64,000 nt of DNA from an uncultured Clostridia bacterium (GTDB lineage Bacteria > Bacillota > Clostridia > Christensenellales > UBA1242), in assembly GCA_934757845.1 (NCBI GenBank), contig CAKVLQ010000005.1:1-64000 (forward strand), written 5' to 3'. Of the stretch, positions 63,401 through 64,000 are shown piece by piece. Every line of letters starts with the position of its first letter. Within the stretch, counting starts at the first letter, position 1. The notes beneath the pieces are model-generated. The model did no database searches and was not told the origin of the DNA. It saw only the letters and a list, made by a program, of their open reading frames with translations. A program made the translations under genes and the position numbers.

Positions 63401-64000
63401 TATTTATTGTGATTTTAGTCCAAAAACAATTAATGTTAGGTATAAAATTTCAATGGGAAGCGAAAGTGCAACTGTAGACTTTGGGACTTGTTTGTTTGGT
63501 GACGAAATTAGTCTTGACGAACTTGATATTTTTGCATTGCCTGAAAATGTTAGAAACTTATTGCAAGGCAAAAAGATTAATAACTTTAAACTTTATCTTC
63601 CACAAAAAGATATATATCTAAAACTTGACGCATCGGGAAATCTTGTTTATAGCGGAAGTTACTCTAATGGAACTTACACCAAAAACGGCTATGGCACATT
63701 TAATTTTGATGACAAAGTTAAAGTTCAATTAATTGATTTTGCTAATAGCGGAGTTTATAACCTTGAAATTGTTATTGACGAAGATGTATGCGCAGATGTT
63801 TTGTTTGTTTTAAACTTCTATGAAGGTAAGAACATTAGCGGAACTAGCATTCCATTTAATGCCTTTGTTTATGACAATAGTTCAAATAAATTTGTTATAG
63901 ACCTTGAAAATGGGGATACTAACAGCATTGAAGCATATTTTGGTGATGTCCTTTATGGATATGGTATTAATTTGCTTCCAGAAATTGAGGCTATTGGAAT
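57477..64000 (+). CDS. Giant GLUG/InlB-like surface protein (3' end outside window)
   Basis: ATG 57477 behind AGGTGAG opens a frame that runs without a stop to the last base, at least 2174 codons. The N-terminus has basic residues then a hydrophobic signal (IIVGIILMLSVFFMVPIING). The body is extracellular: repeated GLUG-type units (FGGIAGYIENSTIESAT, GGIVGRQINSILNDCHV, GGISGHVKGKK, GGIAGIADSTSISKSS), then near codons 1360-1470 an InlB/Flg_new-like segment (RYDFVGWKLS...VKLYPVF), then more GLUG units (MGGIIGCAVSCEVKNCLVSG) and long beta-rich spacers. It is probably an adhesin or wall-associated protein. The anchoring type is unknown because the C-terminus is missing. Confidence 0.9.
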   Translation, partial: MENKKIKYPFKNFVKNIIVGIILMLSVFFMVPIINGFSNNVAGDDVNAAGYATIKCYGYQPDGSIKELNTYNQWYKYLFNNWDPWAYPTGDGDAVRLGWKDGANKIPAGINYEIKDNGGAGANDYYVIGAFWGTGGDFSVGNLAHFGNTMTFASGYSYSLLFSTNADRIVPKVTNYMSVGDFEWQSNYPIKAANYTYSHNEVFNGNKITLGKNPNVDKSYMDNGEKHIPKIDFESSCNYAGFAGQLKARSDFNSSLIQSGKEYYTWISYSNTSSGGVKNFLNFCDANGYQRSSVEVDCDIEQTGDRKCNVNFHVQLKQVFSPDDKKISSGLIDKKIQFNIYDQKDLQLFADEVNDGFLNNVTSNYRAVLQNNISSYAGDPIGKNNGDGAFKGEFDGNNFKIETAKINPITKWVEYSWQSTGSDLSVEGDSYQCNVSDFGFFGYINYGTISKLKFGTIGVNPYDSLGVQYGVVSGSEPNRITESNSTYLIPYSDSSFNSKFGAICAMNNGGTISNVQIDTWACDIKLYTSAGIKCGAFAGEMNGGKISNCSINSFTVSVNNMSSSNATTANDYNFGGIAGYIENSTIESATIQTYNVNESSWQKHDGHAFYAGGIVGRQINSILNDCHVNGGTQNFTNIYHTEWAGIGGISGHVKGKKSGYSIFNCSSSSIIKIDGMVGGSGGNKNSDYICVGGIAGIADSTSISKSSYDIGNNSIIFKSGVSKGGILAVVWTESYGIYFGGLIGASGEENNSNSKVYVDNSYCHIGGGVDSSDSTIEAYGFGLFTGYNRYDLSLTYCYSAIGRKNSNQTLKVRNEGARSLGVFGRKTSENISANQCYWITNNFACNKVSASLGLTEEVVNNTVQDANISANLNQLFAGYSRSRWRQIYNTDQNNIMAQIGNFFSESMYVRDYDSSKNYTKTWTEMVVQPIYGYNSSIQTNWVNNETAGPFLLSNYSEYKNILIDCTKTGSESIGVQGSTNGFIYKGGNNGSVKYVYGTHISDDKPFNLPIIKRNGVGTTKYSLYPTGYNENGDQCLIKSLADIDYGNTTIYPVWVDNTQETIIKSPVQLAIKNGSEFRLYNSSVTKTITVTYNGSQYRISVTQTDKTKDDSTDFYCWEYKVKPEVDACPINLDILKLIFSIKQVSNDGTTNEYVGTGFDFRINETPFTAYQYDKSDNKFNINYVDGTGLKDFSSFTSNAEDFVWGASLYVHVFRNIQVYCGVADTSVNSQPVSGTSGGVSGSFYLTKYYEVKQAPFFVTERGNGCNALFEGFENMTINGYSFGNLSWQGKETWTALGEMKVQTDTTGLIKEVNNTSGTVGTTFVSHAKGSGVTSFAQDSYKWWDEDSALYPLYTIYVEPERELIVEYYNEYNVKSKYIDVIKLKPGVTSYSFSSTREHIKTYNETKLGFQKRYDFVGWKLSTNYGEIRIYAELEFGVPEEWFTKGTGLTVKLYPVFVTKNGASIKDAVLKSSQKSFGSTFDVETPEDLIYCTYLTNFEKETYFDLNINIKNNINMSGYENLMSIGSGIYASGDYSSTGGYIVHHNYYSGTINGNGNIISNLKIYGEYYARRIAFEKDTTNTYPLKIYYSAANTSYESSRVRLPDIGFVANAINARIKGLNLVDINFNVNKSQLADYINYMGGIIGCAVSCEVKNCLVSGKIGYANSLYQGGIIGELSNATDDSVISECVTKVTLSSDSWVGSIVGCIQEIKNSTVAIYSCFDLCYSKNSTKTTWLNLGNGSGVNVSLYRYGFIGYFAFDSEGNWGTNVEIGYGYTSTGHLNITKDQRVYSGSSSLGEFKGTYNAGTLLTNGANSRLWSSYLKNLTDSNGNAIWAKDEEVNGGLPYLVNTGIVKKNYVIDANSNGDKYVFTPEDKEHLTSAGATKTVVDGSEYYSVSKDYFILDMLPYFGYKNAEQLANSLISYYDKYVNEIKKNGVVFNTLEGYDFNNFYVAGYTGSQTVNKAVIVDFILYGNGNIYCDFSPKTINVRYKISMGSESATVDFGTCLFGDEISLDELDIFALPENVRNLLQGKKINNFKLYLPQKDIYLKLDASGNLVYSGSYSNGTYTKNGYGTFNFDDKVKVQLIDFANSGVYNLEIVIDEDVCADVLFVLNFYEGKNISGTSIPFNAFVYDNSSNKFVIDLENGDTNSIEAYFGDVLYGYGINLLPEIEAIG

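Overview
The window is AT-rich DNA (roughly 30% GC by eye) from a bacterium that looks like an uncultured low-GC Firmicute (Bacillota), probably gut or host associated. The evidence is AGGAG ribosome sites, near-consensus TTGACA-17-TATAAT promoters, the rpmH-rnpA-yidD-yidC-jag cluster, a YyaC-like sporulation-type protein, a BclA-like collagen protein and very large GLUG-type surface proteins. TGA is a normal stop: an RF2 gene with its programmed frameshift is present, and enolase and a P-type ATPase end in TGA at family-typical lengths. I cannot name the genus. Both edges cut genes: a surface-type protein on the left and a giant surface protein of at least 2174 codons on the right. || Layout. 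1-2.8 kb: end of a surface protein, a tRNA-Gly/Cys/Leu array with duplicated tRNA pieces, and a zinc-ribbon/HicB-like gene split by an in-frame TGA. 2.9-5.3 kb: an XRE regulator facing a membrane protein across a dyad operator, then a two-gene unit of a 29-residue Cys-containing peptide and a radical SAM/SPASM enzyme that looks like an uncharacterised RiPP system. 5.7-12.2 kb: VanZ-like and TetR proteins, dnaX-ebfC-recR, comF, tsaD. 12.3-20.4 kb: Ca-type P-ATPase, RlmCD-type methyltransferase, asnS, collagen-like protein, ITP/XTP phosphatase, hypoxanthine-DNA glycosylase. 20.5-24 kb: tRNA-Arg with a degenerate partial duplicate, then rpmH-rnpA-yidD-yidC-jag (Jag carries 18 Cys in 60 residues; YidC has a long extracytoplasmic loop). 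24-35 kb: small zinc-ribbon and membrane proteins, tRNA-Glu with satellite repeats, ankyrin protein, recD2, a cloverleaf-like palindrome, prfB, lipoprotein, several membrane proteins, lepB, yhbY. 35-50 kb: tmk, eno, LOG-family protein, hypothetical proteins, a 1010-residue GLUG protein, DUF975, CvpA, YyaC, ftsH, nth, obg. 50-64 kb: a CPA2 antiporter behind an operator-like dyad, mnmG and mnmE, a membrane-anchored protein and the giant GLUG/InlB-like surface protein. || How it fits together. Most genes are housekeeping (DNA repair and replication, tRNA modification, translation, protein export and quality control). The accessory content is mainly surface proteins, small regulators and the peptide/radical SAM pair. 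A recurring feature is translation initiation: at least eleven genes have a -10 hexamer ending exactly six bases before the start codon, which predicts leaderless mRNAs alongside ordinary AGGAG-led genes.
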